From Gordonibacter urolithinfaciens (GTDB lineage Bacteria; Actinomycetota; Coriobacteriia; Coriobacteriales; Eggerthellaceae): a stretch of 64,000 nt of DNA. Made by a program: the position numbers and the translations under genes. A model generated the notes under the pieces. That model searched no databases. It was not told the origin of the DNA and worked only from the letters and a program-made list of their open reading frames with translations. The DNA is taken from the NCBI RefSeq assembly GCF_900199375.1, contig NZ_LT900217.1, positions 1,302,001 to 1,366,000 of the forward strand. Reading direction: 5' to 3'. Position 1 is the stretch's first letter; each line of letters starts with the position of its first letter. Positions 1 through 8,413 of this stretch are shown here, piece after piece.

Positions 1-1
1 G

Positions 2-1786
2 GAGCTGGAGCTGCGCTCTTCGCAAACCGCGCTGAACGACGTGCTGGGCCTGCCGTCCGCCGAAAGGGCGCTCGACGACATGTCGTCCGAAAATCGCCAG
101 GTGGCAGCCCAGATATTCCTGGAAAACGTGCCGGGCGGCCTCATAGGGGGCTACTGCGAGGAGGGCTTCCCCATCCTGTTCGCCAACGAGGAGATAGCCC
201 GCATGGCGGGCTACGACACGTCGGCGGAGCTCATCGAGGCGCTCGACGGCAAGGTGGGCAACTCCATCCATCCCGACGACCTGCCGCACGTCATGGAGGA
301 CATCGGGCCGGACTACTACGAGGGCCTCGACTACACCACCCAGTACCGCATGCCCCGCAAGGACGGGTCCTGGTTCTGGGTGGCCGACCACGGAAGGGTC
401 GTCCGAACGAAGAACGGTCGCCTGGCCATCGCCAGCGTCTGCCTCGACATCGACGACTCCGTGCGCATGCAGCAGGAACTGGCCCTGGACGACGAGATGC
501 TGCACCGTATCATCCTCCAGGCCAGCCTGAACGTGTGGATATGCGACGTGGAGCACGACCGCCTGACGTTCCAGAACCTCTCGTCCGACGGGTTGGCGGC
601 GCTGCTGGCCTCCGCGGACCGCTTTGCCCCCGAGCAGGGCGCTGCGACCGCCGACCGGGCGGGACGCATGCTCAGGCGCCTGGCGCGCGAGGCCCTGCAC
701 GACGGCGTGCCCGTCCGCGAGATAGAGGCGCCGGCCGAGGACGGCGACCCAACCCGGCTGCGCGTAACCTGCGAGGCCGTGCCCGACGGCACCGGCAGGC
801 CCGTGCGCGTGATCGGCTATATCGAGAACGTCGCCCAGAGCGGCCCCGACACGGAAAGCGATTTGTTCGAGATGCTGAAGGGCCGGGCCGTGGACCACTG
901 GTGCGTCAACCTGCGCACGCACAGCTTCCTGGACGCGTCGGACCGCCGGGCGTGGAGGCGGGCAGTGGGCGCCGTGCTGGAGGACTGGACGGACACCACG
1001 CCGGCCGAGCGCATCGGGCGCACGGTGCGCACCGTGAAGGACGCGGAGGCGGTCAAGTCGTTCCTCGACTTCGATGCCATGCTCGCACGCTTCGAAGACG
1101 GGGTGCTGTTCGACTCGCTGGAGTACCGCCAGGAGGACGAGCGGGGCGAGCGCTGGATGGAGCTGGGCTACCGCCTTATCCGCATCGAGGCGGGCGGCGA
1201 CGTGTACGCCTACCTTTCCGTGACCGACATCGACCGGCGCAAGCGCCGTGAGCTCGATCTGGAGGACAAGGCTCGCCACGATGCGCTCACGGGGCTGCTG
1301 AACCGCCAGACCGGCGCGGCGCTGCTGCCGGAAGCCCTGGCGAAGACGCTGCGCAAGGGCACCGCGGGCGCGTTCGTCATCATCGACTTGGACGACTTCA
1401 AGCTGGTCAACGACCGCCACGGCCACCTGTCCGGCGACACGGCGCTGGCCGACGTGGGTCGGCACCTGCGCAGCGCGTTCCGAAAGAACGACCTGGTGTG
1501 CCGCTGGGGCGGCGACGAGTTCATCGTGTACTGCGACGACATCACGCGGGCCAGCCTGGCGCGGCGCGTGGGCGCGCTGTGCGGCAAGCCGTGGACGACC
1601 AAGGTGAGGGGCGGCACCACCATCGAGGTGTCCGCCTCGGCCGGCGTCGTGCTCGTGCCCAAGCAGGGCACGGAGTTCAAAACGGTGTACGACCGCGCCG
1701 ACGCGGCGCTGTACCGGGCGAAGTCGATGGGCAAGGCGCACTTCTGCTTCTACGAGCCCGGCATCCCGTCGCCCCTCGCCGATTAA
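2..1786 (+). CDS. PAS-domain diguanylate cyclase (GGDEF), 5' truncated by window
   Basis: Predicted cyclic-di-GMP synthase. The reading frame is open from base 2, so the gene probably starts upstream of the window; the first in-window start-like codon is a GTG at base 41. A PAS fold with its PAC segment (IHPDDLPHV, then RMPRKDGSWFWV) spans roughly bases 110-460. A second, weaker sensory region follows. The GGDEF domain begins near base 1265 (HDALTGLLNR), with the metal and substrate motif IDLDDFKLVND. The catalytic GGDEF is encoded at 1508-1522. An RKND sequence five residues ahead of it fits the RxxD inhibitory site, so the enzyme is probably active and product-inhibited. No transmembrane segment is visible in the part seen. 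It converges on the dms cluster with an 8-base gap. Confidence 0.93.
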   Translation, partial: ELELRSSQTALNDVLGLPSAERALDDMSSENRQVAAQIFLENVPGGLIGGYCEEGFPILFANEEIARMAGYDTSAELIEALDGKVGNSIHPDDLPHVMEDIGPDYYEGLDYTTQYRMPRKDGSWFWVADHGRVVRTKNGRLAIASVCLDIDDSVRMQQELALDDEMLHRIILQASLNVWICDVEHDRLTFQNLSSDGLAALLASADRFAPEQGAATADRAGRMLRRLAREALHDGVPVREIEAPAEDGDPTRLRVTCEAVPDGTGRPVRVIGYIENVAQSGPDTESDLFEMLKGRAVDHWCVNLRTHSFLDASDRRAWRRAVGAVLEDWTDTTPAERIGRTVRTVKDAEAVKSFLDFDAMLARFEDGVLFDSLEYRQEDERGERWMELGYRLIRIEAGGDVYAYLSVTDIDRRKRRELDLEDKARHDALTGLLNRQTGAALLPEALAKTLRKGTAGAFVIIDLDDFKLVNDRHGHLSGDTALADVGRHLRSAFRKNDLVCRWGGDEFIVYCDDITRASLARRVGALCGKPWTTKVRGGTTIEVSASAGVVLVPKQGTEFKTVYDRADAALYRAKSMGKAHFCFYEPGIPSPLAD

Positions 1787-1794
1787 GCCCGGGC

Positions 1795-2685
1795 CTACAC
1801 GCCCAGCCCCACCGTCAGGTGCATCATGTAGAACGCGAAGCGCATGACGAAGATGCCGGCCAGCACGAGCACGCACGCCGCGCTGGCGCGGCCGACGCCC
1901 AGGGAGCGCCGGCCCTCGAGCGCGCGGTTTAGCAAGACCTGCGCGTCAAGGCCGATGCCCGCGAGCACCAGCACGCCGAACGCGGCGATCATGAGACCGT
2001 AGTACGGCACGAGGTCCGAGGCGGCGAGGAACGCGTTCGCAATGCGCGGCAAGTCGGCGCTCTGCAGCCCGAACGACACGAGGTTCGCGGCAAGGGCCGC
2101 CGCCGACAGCGCCAGCAGCGTGCGCCCGAAACGGCCGCACGCCGGCTCCCAACGCGCGGCGCGCAGGCCCACGAGCGCAAGAACCGGACCGCCCACCAGC
2201 GCGTTCAGCCACAGGTTCAACGGCACGTACACCGTGTACCACGACACGATGGTCTCGGCGCTGTAGGCGAAGGCCACGGACGTGACGAACACGATGCCCG
2301 CCGCCATGGCCAGCGCCATCCAGGGGCGCTGCAGCCCGACGCGCGGCTGCTCGGCGAACGAGTAGAGCCAGTAAACCCCTGCCAGAGCCAAGAACACCAC
2401 GGCGCAGAACACCTCGGTGGAAAGCGGGCTGCGGCCCACTCCCAGGAACACGTAGAGAGCGTTCGCCGGATTGCCCAAGTGGGTGGCCGAGGCCACGAGC
2501 CCCACCATGGTGGTGACCAGCGGTATGCTTAGGAACTGGTTGATGCGCTGCCGCGCGTCGGCCGGCATGCCCGTCCGAAGAAGCGGCAGGCCCATGAGGA
2601 TGAACGCGACGACGCCCGACGGTGCGAGCGTCGTGAACAGGACGAGCGTTATCTCGCCCAGCGCCGTGCCCATCCCCGACAGCAT
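1795..2685 (-). CDS. dmsC: Second DmsC-type membrane anchor of the dms operon
   Basis: Integral-membrane quinol dehydrogenase subunit of the DMSO-reductase family, 296 residues with about eight hydrophobic helices. The N-terminus (ITLVLFTTLAPSGVVAFIL) is the typical DmsC start. The ATG at 2685 was chosen because AGGAGGGG lies just upstream; the longer open frame upstream is non-coding. It begins 8 bases after the TorD-type chaperone stop, so the two are cotranscribed. It is a second anchor in an operon that already has one at 3447-4310. It may serve another catalytic subunit, for example the lone DmsB-like protein at 7606-8190; that is inference. Confidence 0.9.
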   Translation of the reverse strand: MLSGMGTALGEITLVLFTTLAPSGVVAFILMGLPLLRTGMPADARQRINQFLSIPLVTTMVGLVASATHLGNPANALYVFLGVGRSPLSTEVFCAVVFLALAGVYWLYSFAEQPRVGLQRPWMALAMAAGIVFVTSVAFAYSAETIVSWYTVYVPLNLWLNALVGGPVLALVGLRAARWEPACGRFGRTLLALSAAALAANLVSFGLQSADLPRIANAFLAASDLVPYYGLMIAAFGVLVLAGIGLDAQVLLNRALEGRRSLGVGRASAACVLVLAGIFVMRFAFYMMHLTVGLGV

Positions 2686-2693
2686 GGCCCCTC

Positions 2694-3347
2694 CTAGCGG
2701 TAGAACCGCGGGTAGGCCACGTCGAGGGCGCGCTCGGACTGGATGCCCTCGAGGCTCGCCTTCGCCAGGCGCGCTAGTCCCTCGTAGAACGGCTGCTCCG
2801 CGGCCTCGGCCAGCTCGTCCAGGAAGTGCGACGACCACGGCAGCAGGTGCAGGCGCAGGAAGTCGTCCAACGCCTCGGGGCGGTTGCGGGCTATCCACGC
2901 CATGAGCACGAGCATGAGGCCGATGTGGTCCTCGGGGGTCTTGTCGTCCACGAGCCGCTCGATACCCTGCGCGCGCATCCAGGCGCGCAGCGCGAGCGTG
3001 CTCTCGCCGAACACGACGCACTCGCGGTCGGTGTACACCGAACCCCACGGCGGTGCCGGCTTCGGCGCCGGGCCCACGAACAGGCGGCGGTACTCCCACA
3101 CCAGGTCGTCGTCCTCGACACCGCGCGCAAGCCCCTCTTTCATGAGCGCCAGGTCGCCATGCGCCTCGGTCTCTTCCGCGAACGGCCACTCCGCGGCGGC
3201 TGCATCCACGTCGAGCGCTGCCAGCGCCTGGAACGCTGCGCCGGCCTCGCCCGTCTTCGGGTCCTGCAGGAAGAACGGCCCCAGCGTCTCGCCCACGAAG
3301 GCGATGCCCTCGAGCATGTCCCGGCCGTCCTGCATGTTCTCGTCCAT
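2694..3347 (-). CDS. TorD/DmsD-family chaperone for molybdoenzyme maturation
   Basis: Cytoplasmic redox-enzyme maturation protein, 217 residues and all-helical in character. This family binds the twin-arginine leader of the catalytic subunit and delays export until the molybdenum cofactor is loaded. The family signature is visible as EYRRLFVGPAPKPAPPWGSV, followed by a Y-x-D-x-E element and DDKTPEDHIGLML, and a C-terminal LLPWSSHFLDEL segment. The ATG at 3347 is preceded by GGAGGGG. It lies between two DmsC-type anchors and downstream of dmsABC, so its likely client is DmsA at 4958-7372. Confidence 0.92.
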   Translation of the reverse strand: MDENMQDGRDMLEGIAFVGETLGPFFLQDPKTGEAGAAFQALAALDVDAAAAEWPFAEETEAHGDLALMKEGLARGVEDDDLVWEYRRLFVGPAPKPAPPWGSVYTDRECVVFGESTLALRAWMRAQGIERLVDDKTPEDHIGLMLVLMAWIARNRPEALDDFLRLHLLPWSSHFLDELAEAAEQPFYEGLARLAKASLEGIQSERALDVAYPRFYR

Positions 3348-3371
3348 AGTTCGTCCCCTCCGTCGAAACCA

Positions 3372-3402
3372 GCAAGGTACGCCACATTGTAGCGTACCTT
3401 GC
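3372..3402 (-). terminator. Strong hairpin between dmsC and the torD gene
   Basis: A perfect 11-bp inverted repeat (GCAAGGTACGC at 3372-3382, complement at 3392-3402) encloses a 9-base loop. It lies between the first dmsC stop (3447) and the torD start (3347). No run of U follows, so it may be a processing or attenuation hairpin that sets the ratio of dmsABC to torD-dmsC rather than a full terminator. Confidence 0.6.
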
Positions 3403-3446
3403 CTCCGTCAAAGTATTCGTTTCGGAACCGTGCCGGCGCGCCTTCC

Positions 3447-4310
3447 CTAGAAGCTCAGGCCCACGGAAAGCTGCACGGCATAGAACACGAGGCGGGCGAC
3501 GAAGATGCCGATCACGGCCATGACCGCTCCGAAACCGGCCATCGCCACCGGGCTCTTGCCCAGAAGCGCTGCCACGGTGCCCGCCGCCGCCAGCACGAGG
3601 CTGGCCACGGCCACCGCAAGGTAGATGGTGACGTCTGCCACGAGGTCGGCACCGGACACGAGGGCGTTCTCCATGCCGCCCACGCCCATGACCTGGACGC
3701 AGAACCCACCGATGGCGAGCACCGCGCCGGCTGCGGCCACCACGATGCCGGCCGTCTTGAACGAGCCCTTAAGCGCATCGGGGAGCGCGCCGGCAAGGCC
3801 CAGCACCAGCGTGCCCAGCGGCATACCGCCCAGCAGGGCGAAGCCCAGCAGCTGCACCACCACGAGCGGCGAGTTCCACGAGGCGATGGTCTCCATCACA
3901 TAGGCCATGCCGGTGAAGCAGGCGAACACGGCGGCGGCCACGGCCACCACGGCCACGAAGCCCTTGCGCGCGCCGCCGGAGAGCTTGCCAGCCAGTGCCA
4001 GGATCACGTACACCAGGGCCAGCACCACGAACAGCGAGCCCACGAGGATCTCGTTCGACAGCGGCGAGGAGCCGATGCCGGCGAACACGCCCGCCGCGTG
4101 CAGCGGCGAGGCCAGGTGGAAGAACGAGGCGGCAAAGCCCACGAGCACCACGACGAACGGGATGAGCGTCATGCGGTCGATCTTCTTCACCTGGTCGTCG
4201 GTGAACGTCGTGGTGAAGAAGGCCAGCGCGAGCGCGATGAAGGCGCCGGCGCCCATCGGGGCCAGGGTCGTGAACAGCGCCAGAGGCAGTTCGGCGAATG
4301 CGGCCTCCAT
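3447..4310 (-). CDS. dmsC: DMSO reductase membrane anchor subunit DmsC
   Basis: Polytopic quinol-oxidising anchor, 287 residues with eight predicted helices. It starts with LPLALFTTLAPMGAGAF and carries the amphipathic DDQVKKIDRMTLIPF segment typical of DmsC. In the family it passes menaquinol electrons to DmsB and tethers DmsAB to the outer face of the membrane. It starts 1 base after the dmsB stop, so translation is tightly coupled. Placement directly after dmsA and dmsB makes it the cognate anchor. Confidence 0.93.
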   Translation of the reverse strand: MEAAFAELPLALFTTLAPMGAGAFIALALAFFTTTFTDDQVKKIDRMTLIPFVVVLVGFAASFFHLASPLHAAGVFAGIGSSPLSNEILVGSLFVVLALVYVILALAGKLSGGARKGFVAVVAVAAAVFACFTGMAYVMETIASWNSPLVVVQLLGFALLGGMPLGTLVLGLAGALPDALKGSFKTAGIVVAAAGAVLAIGGFCVQVMGVGGMENALVSGADLVADVTIYLAVAVASLVLAAAGTVAALLGKSPVAMAGFGAVMAVIGIFVARLVFYAVQLSVGLSF

Positions 4311-4311
4311 G

Positions 4312-4932
4312 CTACATCACCTCCAGGGGGTTGACGACCTTGCCGTCGGCGCTGCCGGCAGGCTTGGCGTCCGCGGAAGGCTTGATGTACAGGTTCGGGT
4401 TCGTGTAGTGCGGCTCGGGCAGCGGCGCGATGTTACCGCGCTCGCCCACCTTGGACATCTCCTCCACCGTGCCGAAGTCGAGCGCGCGGGCCGGGCAGGC
4501 CTCCACGCACACCGGCTTCTCGCCGGCCGCCACGCGCTCGGCGCAGCCGTCGCACTTCACGGAGTGGCCCTTGGAGCGGTCCACCTTCGGCGCGTTGTAC
4601 GGGCAGGCCATGTGGCAGTAGCCGCAGCCCACGCACTTGTCGGCGTCCACGGACACGAGGCCCGTCTCCGCATCCTTGTGCATGGCGCCCGTGGGGCACA
4701 CCTTCGTGCACGCCGGGTCGTCGCAGTGGTTGCACGACAGCGACAGCGGGTAGCTCGTGCACGTGGAGGTGAAGCAGCCGTTGGCGTCCCTCACCGTCTC
4801 GCCGCTCGTCACCTCGTACACTTTGCGGTACGCGACGCCCAGGTCAAGATCCTTGTAATCCTTGCAGGCCATCTCGCAGGTCTTGCAACCGGTGCAGCGA
4901 GTGCCGTCGAAAGAAAATGCGTAATGCGTCAT
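4312..4932 (-). CDS. dmsB: DMSO reductase iron-sulfur subunit DmsB
   Basis: Four-cluster ferredoxin subunit, 206 residues, that wires DmsC to DmsA. Four Cys groups are visible in order: CTGCKTCEMAC, CNHCDDPACTKVC, CVGCGYCHMAC and CDGCAERVAAGEKPVC with the following CPARAL. Length and Cys spacing match E. coli DmsB. A leader AAGGAGAGG lies before the ATG at 4932. It follows dmsA by 25 bases. No signal peptide is present; it should be co-exported with the Tat-bearing A subunit. Confidence 0.95.
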   Translation of the reverse strand: MTHYAFSFDGTRCTGCKTCEMACKDYKDLDLGVAYRKVYEVTSGETVRDANGCFTSTCTSYPLSLSCNHCDDPACTKVCPTGAMHKDAETGLVSVDADKCVGCGYCHMACPYNAPKVDRSKGHSVKCDGCAERVAAGEKPVCVEACPARALDFGTVEEMSKVGERGNIAPLPEPHYTNPNLYIKPSADAKPAGSADGKVVNPLEVM

Positions 4933-4957
4933 GATCTATCCTCTCCTTTCCTCGCCG

Positions 4958-7372
4958 CTATGCCTTCACGACTTCGCAGATGTTCGTGTGCTGCGGGTTG
5001 CCCTTCGACAGGGGCGAGGGACGCTGGGTCGTGAGCGTGTTGATGCTGCCGCCCTTGTCCACGCGGTCGCCCGCCATGTCGGCGTCGTGCCACGCACCCT
5101 GGGAAACCGCCACCGTGCCGGGAACCACGCGGGGCGTGACCTTGGCCAACAGCTCGATCTCGCCGAACTCGTTCTTCACGCGCACCGTGTCGCCCTGCTC
5201 GATGCCGCGGGGCTCCGCATCCACCGGGTTGATCCAGGCTTCCTGCGGGTTGACCTCCTTGAGCTCGGGCATGAAGCCCCACGAGCTGTGGATGCGGCCG
5301 CGGTAGTGGAAGCCGGACAGCGCGAGCGGGTACTCGTCGGTCGTGTTCTCCACGCCGTACCACTCGGGCAGGTACACGGGGATCGGCGGCATGGTGTCCA
5401 GACCGGGCAGCGTGTCGTCGGCCTCGAGCTCCCAGCCCTCGGTGAACTTGAGCAGCTTCTCGGAGAAGATCTCGATCTTGCCGGACGGCGTGTCCAGCTT
5501 GTTCGCCACCGGGTCGTCGCGGAACTTCTTCATGGACACCACCGGCGCGTGCTCCTCGATATACACGCCCATCTCCACAGCCTCATCCCAGGTGGGGAGC
5601 TTCGGGCTCTTCTCGCGCGCCTTCTCGTACTGCTCCTTGATGCGCTCTTCCTCGGTCTTGCCCTCGGTGAACTCGTCGGCCACGCCGAACTTCTCGGCCA
5701 TGAGCGTGGCCATCTCGTAGGCGGTCTTGCGCTCGAACTTGGGCGACGTGCAGGCCGTGCCCGTGATCATGTAGCCCGTGTCGGAGCCGGTGGAGATCTG
5801 CGAGGTCTGCTCGAAGCGGAACAGGTCGGGCAGGATGACGTCGGAGTACTTCAGCGAGTCGCACATGACCGTGTCGATGCCCAGGATGAACTCGCATTTG
5901 CTCTCGTCGGCCAGGACGTCGTGCGCCTTGTTGATGTCGGAGTGCTGGTTGGTCAGGCAGTTGCCGGCGTAGTTGATCATGTACTTGATGTTCACCTTGA
6001 GCGCGTCGGCGTTCTTCACGCCGGCGTTCTTCAACGTCATCTCGGTACCATGGTCGATGGCATCGGTGAACAGGAAGCACGGGATGGACGTCTTCACCGG
6101 GTTCTTGCCGGCATCCATGGACACGCTCGCCGGGCTCGTGCGGTCCTCGCGGGTGCCGTTGTTCGTGCCGGGCAGGCCGATCTGGCCCACCAGGCAGGGC
6201 AGCGCCATGATGGCCCAGGCCGTCCACTCGCCGTTGCTGCGGCGCTGCGGGCCCCAGCCCTGGTTCACGTAGAGGGGCTTCGTCGTGCCGATCTCCTCGG
6301 CCAGCTCCTCGATGCGCTCGGCCGGGATGCCGGTGATCTTGGCGGCCCACTCGGGCGTCTTCTCCACCATGTCGTAGCCCTCGCCCATGATGTAGGCGTA
6401 GTAGGACATGTTCTTGCCCTGATAAGCCTCGGGCATGGTCTCCTCGTCGTAGCCCTGGCAGTACGTGTGCAGGAAGTCCAGGTCCACCAGGTCGTTCTTG
6501 ATAAGGTAGTGGGCGATGCCGGCCACGAGCGCCGCATCGGTGCCCGGGTTGATGGGCAGCCACTGCTCGGAATGGCCCGAGATGGAGTCGTTCATGCGGT
6601 AGTCGATCATGTATATCTTCGCGCCCGTGCGCTCGCGCAGGTGCACCCAGTCGTAGTGCGTGGTCAGGCCGCCCTGGCGCGTCTCGGTGGGGCTGGAGCC
6701 GAAGATAAGCACGAGCTTGGCGTCCTCGGCCGTCTTGAACGAGCTGCCGCCGTTGCCCTTGGAGCCGTACATATACGGCGTGATGCAGGAGATCTGCGCC
6801 GTGGAGTAGCTGTTATAAAAGTTCAGATAGCCGCCCACGAGATTCAGGAAGCGGTTGAACGGACGCGACGTGGTGGCCGACACGCCGGTGGCGTAGGGCA
6901 CGTACACAGCCTCGTTGCCGTACTTCTCGATGACTTCCTTGAGCTTCGTGGCCGCAAGGTCGATGGCCTCGTCCCAGCTGATCTGCTCGTATTTGCCCTC
7001 GCCGCGCTTCCCCACGCGCTTCATGGGGTAGTTGATGCGGTCGGGGCTGGCGAGCCAGCGGCGGTAGCTGCGACCGCGGAGGCAGGCGCGCGGCTGCGGG
7101 TCGTCGAAACCCGCATCCTTGCTCGTGTAGGTGTCCACCCACACCACTTCGTCATCCTGCACGTGGAACTTCAGGCTGCAACGGCCCGGGCAGTTGATGG
7201 CGCAATGGCCCCACGTGACGGTCTCCTCGGCGGCGGCATGCGCTTGCGGCACGCCCGCCCCGAAGAGCGTGTTCGTGGCGGCGACGCTGCCGCCCACGGC
7301 TGCCAGCGCGCCGAGCGCACCGGTCGTCTTCATGAACGTACGGCGGCTCAGACTCGGCATGTTGTCTGACAT
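4958..7372 (-). CDS. dmsA: DMSO reductase catalytic subunit DmsA (Tat-exported Mo-bis-MGD)
   Basis: Molybdopterin oxidoreductase of 804 residues that reduces S- or N-oxides. The N-terminus has a twin-arginine leader (SRRTFMK, Arg10-Arg11) and an AHA cleavage region. The [4Fe-4S] site is CAINCPGRC followed by a fourth Cys in ACLRGR. The Mo-ligand region reads YNSYSTAQ, matching the serine-ligand DmsA branch. Very strong resemblance to E. coli DmsA runs to the C-terminus (NPGTDAALV, QGWGPQR, INVLTTQRPSPL-like end). Its start has GGGGAG upstream. It heads the operon dmsA-dmsB-dmsC-torD-dmsC. Substrate range cannot be read from sequence; close paralogues in this family differ. Confidence 0.95.
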   Translation of the reverse strand: MSDNMPSLSRRTFMKTTGALGALAAVGGSVAATNTLFGAGVPQAHAAAEETVTWGHCAINCPGRCSLKFHVQDDEVVWVDTYTSKDAGFDDPQPRACLRGRSYRRWLASPDRINYPMKRVGKRGEGKYEQISWDEAIDLAATKLKEVIEKYGNEAVYVPYATGVSATTSRPFNRFLNLVGGYLNFYNSYSTAQISCITPYMYGSKGNGGSSFKTAEDAKLVLIFGSSPTETRQGGLTTHYDWVHLRERTGAKIYMIDYRMNDSISGHSEQWLPINPGTDAALVAGIAHYLIKNDLVDLDFLHTYCQGYDEETMPEAYQGKNMSYYAYIMGEGYDMVEKTPEWAAKITGIPAERIEELAEEIGTTKPLYVNQGWGPQRRSNGEWTAWAIMALPCLVGQIGLPGTNNGTREDRTSPASVSMDAGKNPVKTSIPCFLFTDAIDHGTEMTLKNAGVKNADALKVNIKYMINYAGNCLTNQHSDINKAHDVLADESKCEFILGIDTVMCDSLKYSDVILPDLFRFEQTSQISTGSDTGYMITGTACTSPKFERKTAYEMATLMAEKFGVADEFTEGKTEEERIKEQYEKAREKSPKLPTWDEAVEMGVYIEEHAPVVSMKKFRDDPVANKLDTPSGKIEIFSEKLLKFTEGWELEADDTLPGLDTMPPIPVYLPEWYGVENTTDEYPLALSGFHYRGRIHSSWGFMPELKEVNPQEAWINPVDAEPRGIEQGDTVRVKNEFGEIELLAKVTPRVVPGTVAVSQGAWHDADMAGDRVDKGGSINTLTTQRPSPLSKGNPQHTNICEVVKA

Positions 7373-7512
7373 GACACTCCCCCTTCGATAGTCCTCGATG
7401 CGCCCTGCGCCTCCCGCGCCGGACGCCCTGCCGGTTCCGCCTTCCGGGTTCCCCCCAAGACGGCAACGGCTCCATAACGGGGCCTACCATACCCTTATCG
7501 GAGAAAACGCGT

Positions 7513-7580
7513 GTCACATAAAATGTGGGAACTTTGAGTATTCGCAGGTCAAATGCCTGCATGTGAGGGGTGTATGTGAC
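7513..7580. promoter_or_regulatory. Palindromic operator region upstream of dmsA
   Basis: The 233-base gap ahead of dmsA holds a perfect palindrome CACATAAAATGTG (7515-7527). It also has an inverted pair GTCACATA (7513-7520) and TATGTGAC (7573-7580), with a GCAGG/CCTGC hairpin between them. This is a plausible binding region for the membrane-LuxR regulator at 8414-10000. The GTCACAT half-site recurs at 29614-29620, upstream of the selenoenzyme operon. Function is inferred from position and symmetry only. Confidence 0.5.
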
Positions 7581-7605
7581 AAGTTCGCACCGCCGCCCCT
7601 AAGCC

Positions 7606-8190
7606 TCAACGCAGTGCGCTCAGCAGCGCCGGCGGCGCCGTGAGCACGAGGCTGGGATACGTGGCGTCGGCGGGTGGCAGCGGGGGGATGCTCGCAAGCT
7701 CGCCATAGGCGGCTTGGAGGTCGCCTATCTCGCCGAAATGGAGCGCGTCTTCGGGACAGGCTTCCACGCAGGCGGGCTGCCTGCCCGCCTCTATGACGGC
7801 GGCGCAGGCATCGCAGATGACGGCCACACCGTGGCGCGGGTCGATCTTCACCACGCCGTAGGGGCACGCCTGGGCGCAGTCGCCGCATCCGGTGCAGAGC
7901 GCGGACACCACGCGCATGAGGCCGGTCCCCGGCTGCTTGCGCAACGCCTCCTCCGTGCATACGGCCATGCAGGCCGGGCGGGCGCAGTGCAGGCAGCTTA
8001 CCGAGATGAAGTACGCGAACAAGGTGAGCGAGCAGGTGCCGTCGGGCGCCTCCTCCCAAACGCCGCCTTCGTACGAGGTCACGGTGCGGCAGGATAGCTC
8101 GTCCGGCACGCGGCACTGCGCGCAGCAGGCATCCACGCAGGCGCGGCATCCGATGCAGCGCACGGCGTCGACGTGAAATCCATAGGACAC
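7606..8190 (-). CDS. DmsB-like four-cluster ferredoxin subunit without partner A or C next to it
   Basis: Electron-transfer protein of 194 residues with four Cys groups: CIGCRACVDAC, CLHCARPACMAVC, CTGCGDCAQACPYG and CDACAAVIEAGRQPACVEAC. The GTG at 8190 (start SYGFHVDAVRC) was chosen because GAAAGGAAC sits just upstream and the predicted longer N-terminus is not conserved-looking. It lies upstream of the dmsA operon on the same strand and is divergent from a LuxR regulator. It could be a spare or exchange electron-transfer partner, or the remnant of a degraded reductase operon. Confidence 0.88.
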   Translation of the reverse strand: MSYGFHVDAVRCIGCRACVDACCAQCRVPDELSCRTVTSYEGGVWEEAPDGTCSLTLFAYFISVSCLHCARPACMAVCTEEALRKQPGTGLMRVVSALCTGCGDCAQACPYGVVKIDPRHGVAVICDACAAVIEAGRQPACVEACPEDALHFGEIGDLQAAYGELASIPPLPPADATYPSLVLTAPPALLSALR

Positions 8191-8300
8191 GTTGTTCCTT
8201 TCATCATCCCCCTCCGCTCCACAACCCATCACGTCATGGTATCGGCCGCCGCTTCCGCAACAATGCCGGCCGCCAGAGCATTCAACGAACCGTGGGCGCA

Positions 8301-8329
8301 CCGTTGCCCCGGTGTAACACGTGCAACGG
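8301..8329. promoter_or_regulatory. 29-bp near-palindrome upstream of a LuxR gene, candidate operator
   Basis: CCGTTGC and GCAACGG arms flank a central GTGTAACAC. The site lies about 33 bases upstream of the -10 element (TATACT, 8362-8367) of the membrane-LuxR gene and between two divergent genes. Placement fits an activator or autoregulatory site; assignment to this regulator is inference. Confidence 0.5.
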
Positions 8330-8361
8330 CCCTTCGGCAGGCACGGGCGAGCCCAATCGGC

Positions 8362-8367
8362 TATACT
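8362..8367 (+). promoter_or_regulatory. -10 promoter element of the LuxR gene at 8414
   Basis: TATACT lies 46 bases upstream of the TTG start, with no clear -35 hexamer at 17 bases. That suits an activator-dependent promoter using the palindrome just upstream. Confidence 0.45.
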
Positions 8368-8413
8368 GCACTCCTGTCTCTCGTCGCATGGCCAATGAAA
8401 CCGGGGGAGCCCT

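Noticed and set aside
1498-1932. Overlapping long open frames on the opposite or alternative frames of most genes
   Set aside because: High G+C DNA leaves such frames open; they are Arg/Ala/Gly-rich, lack ribosome sites and overlap well-supported genes.
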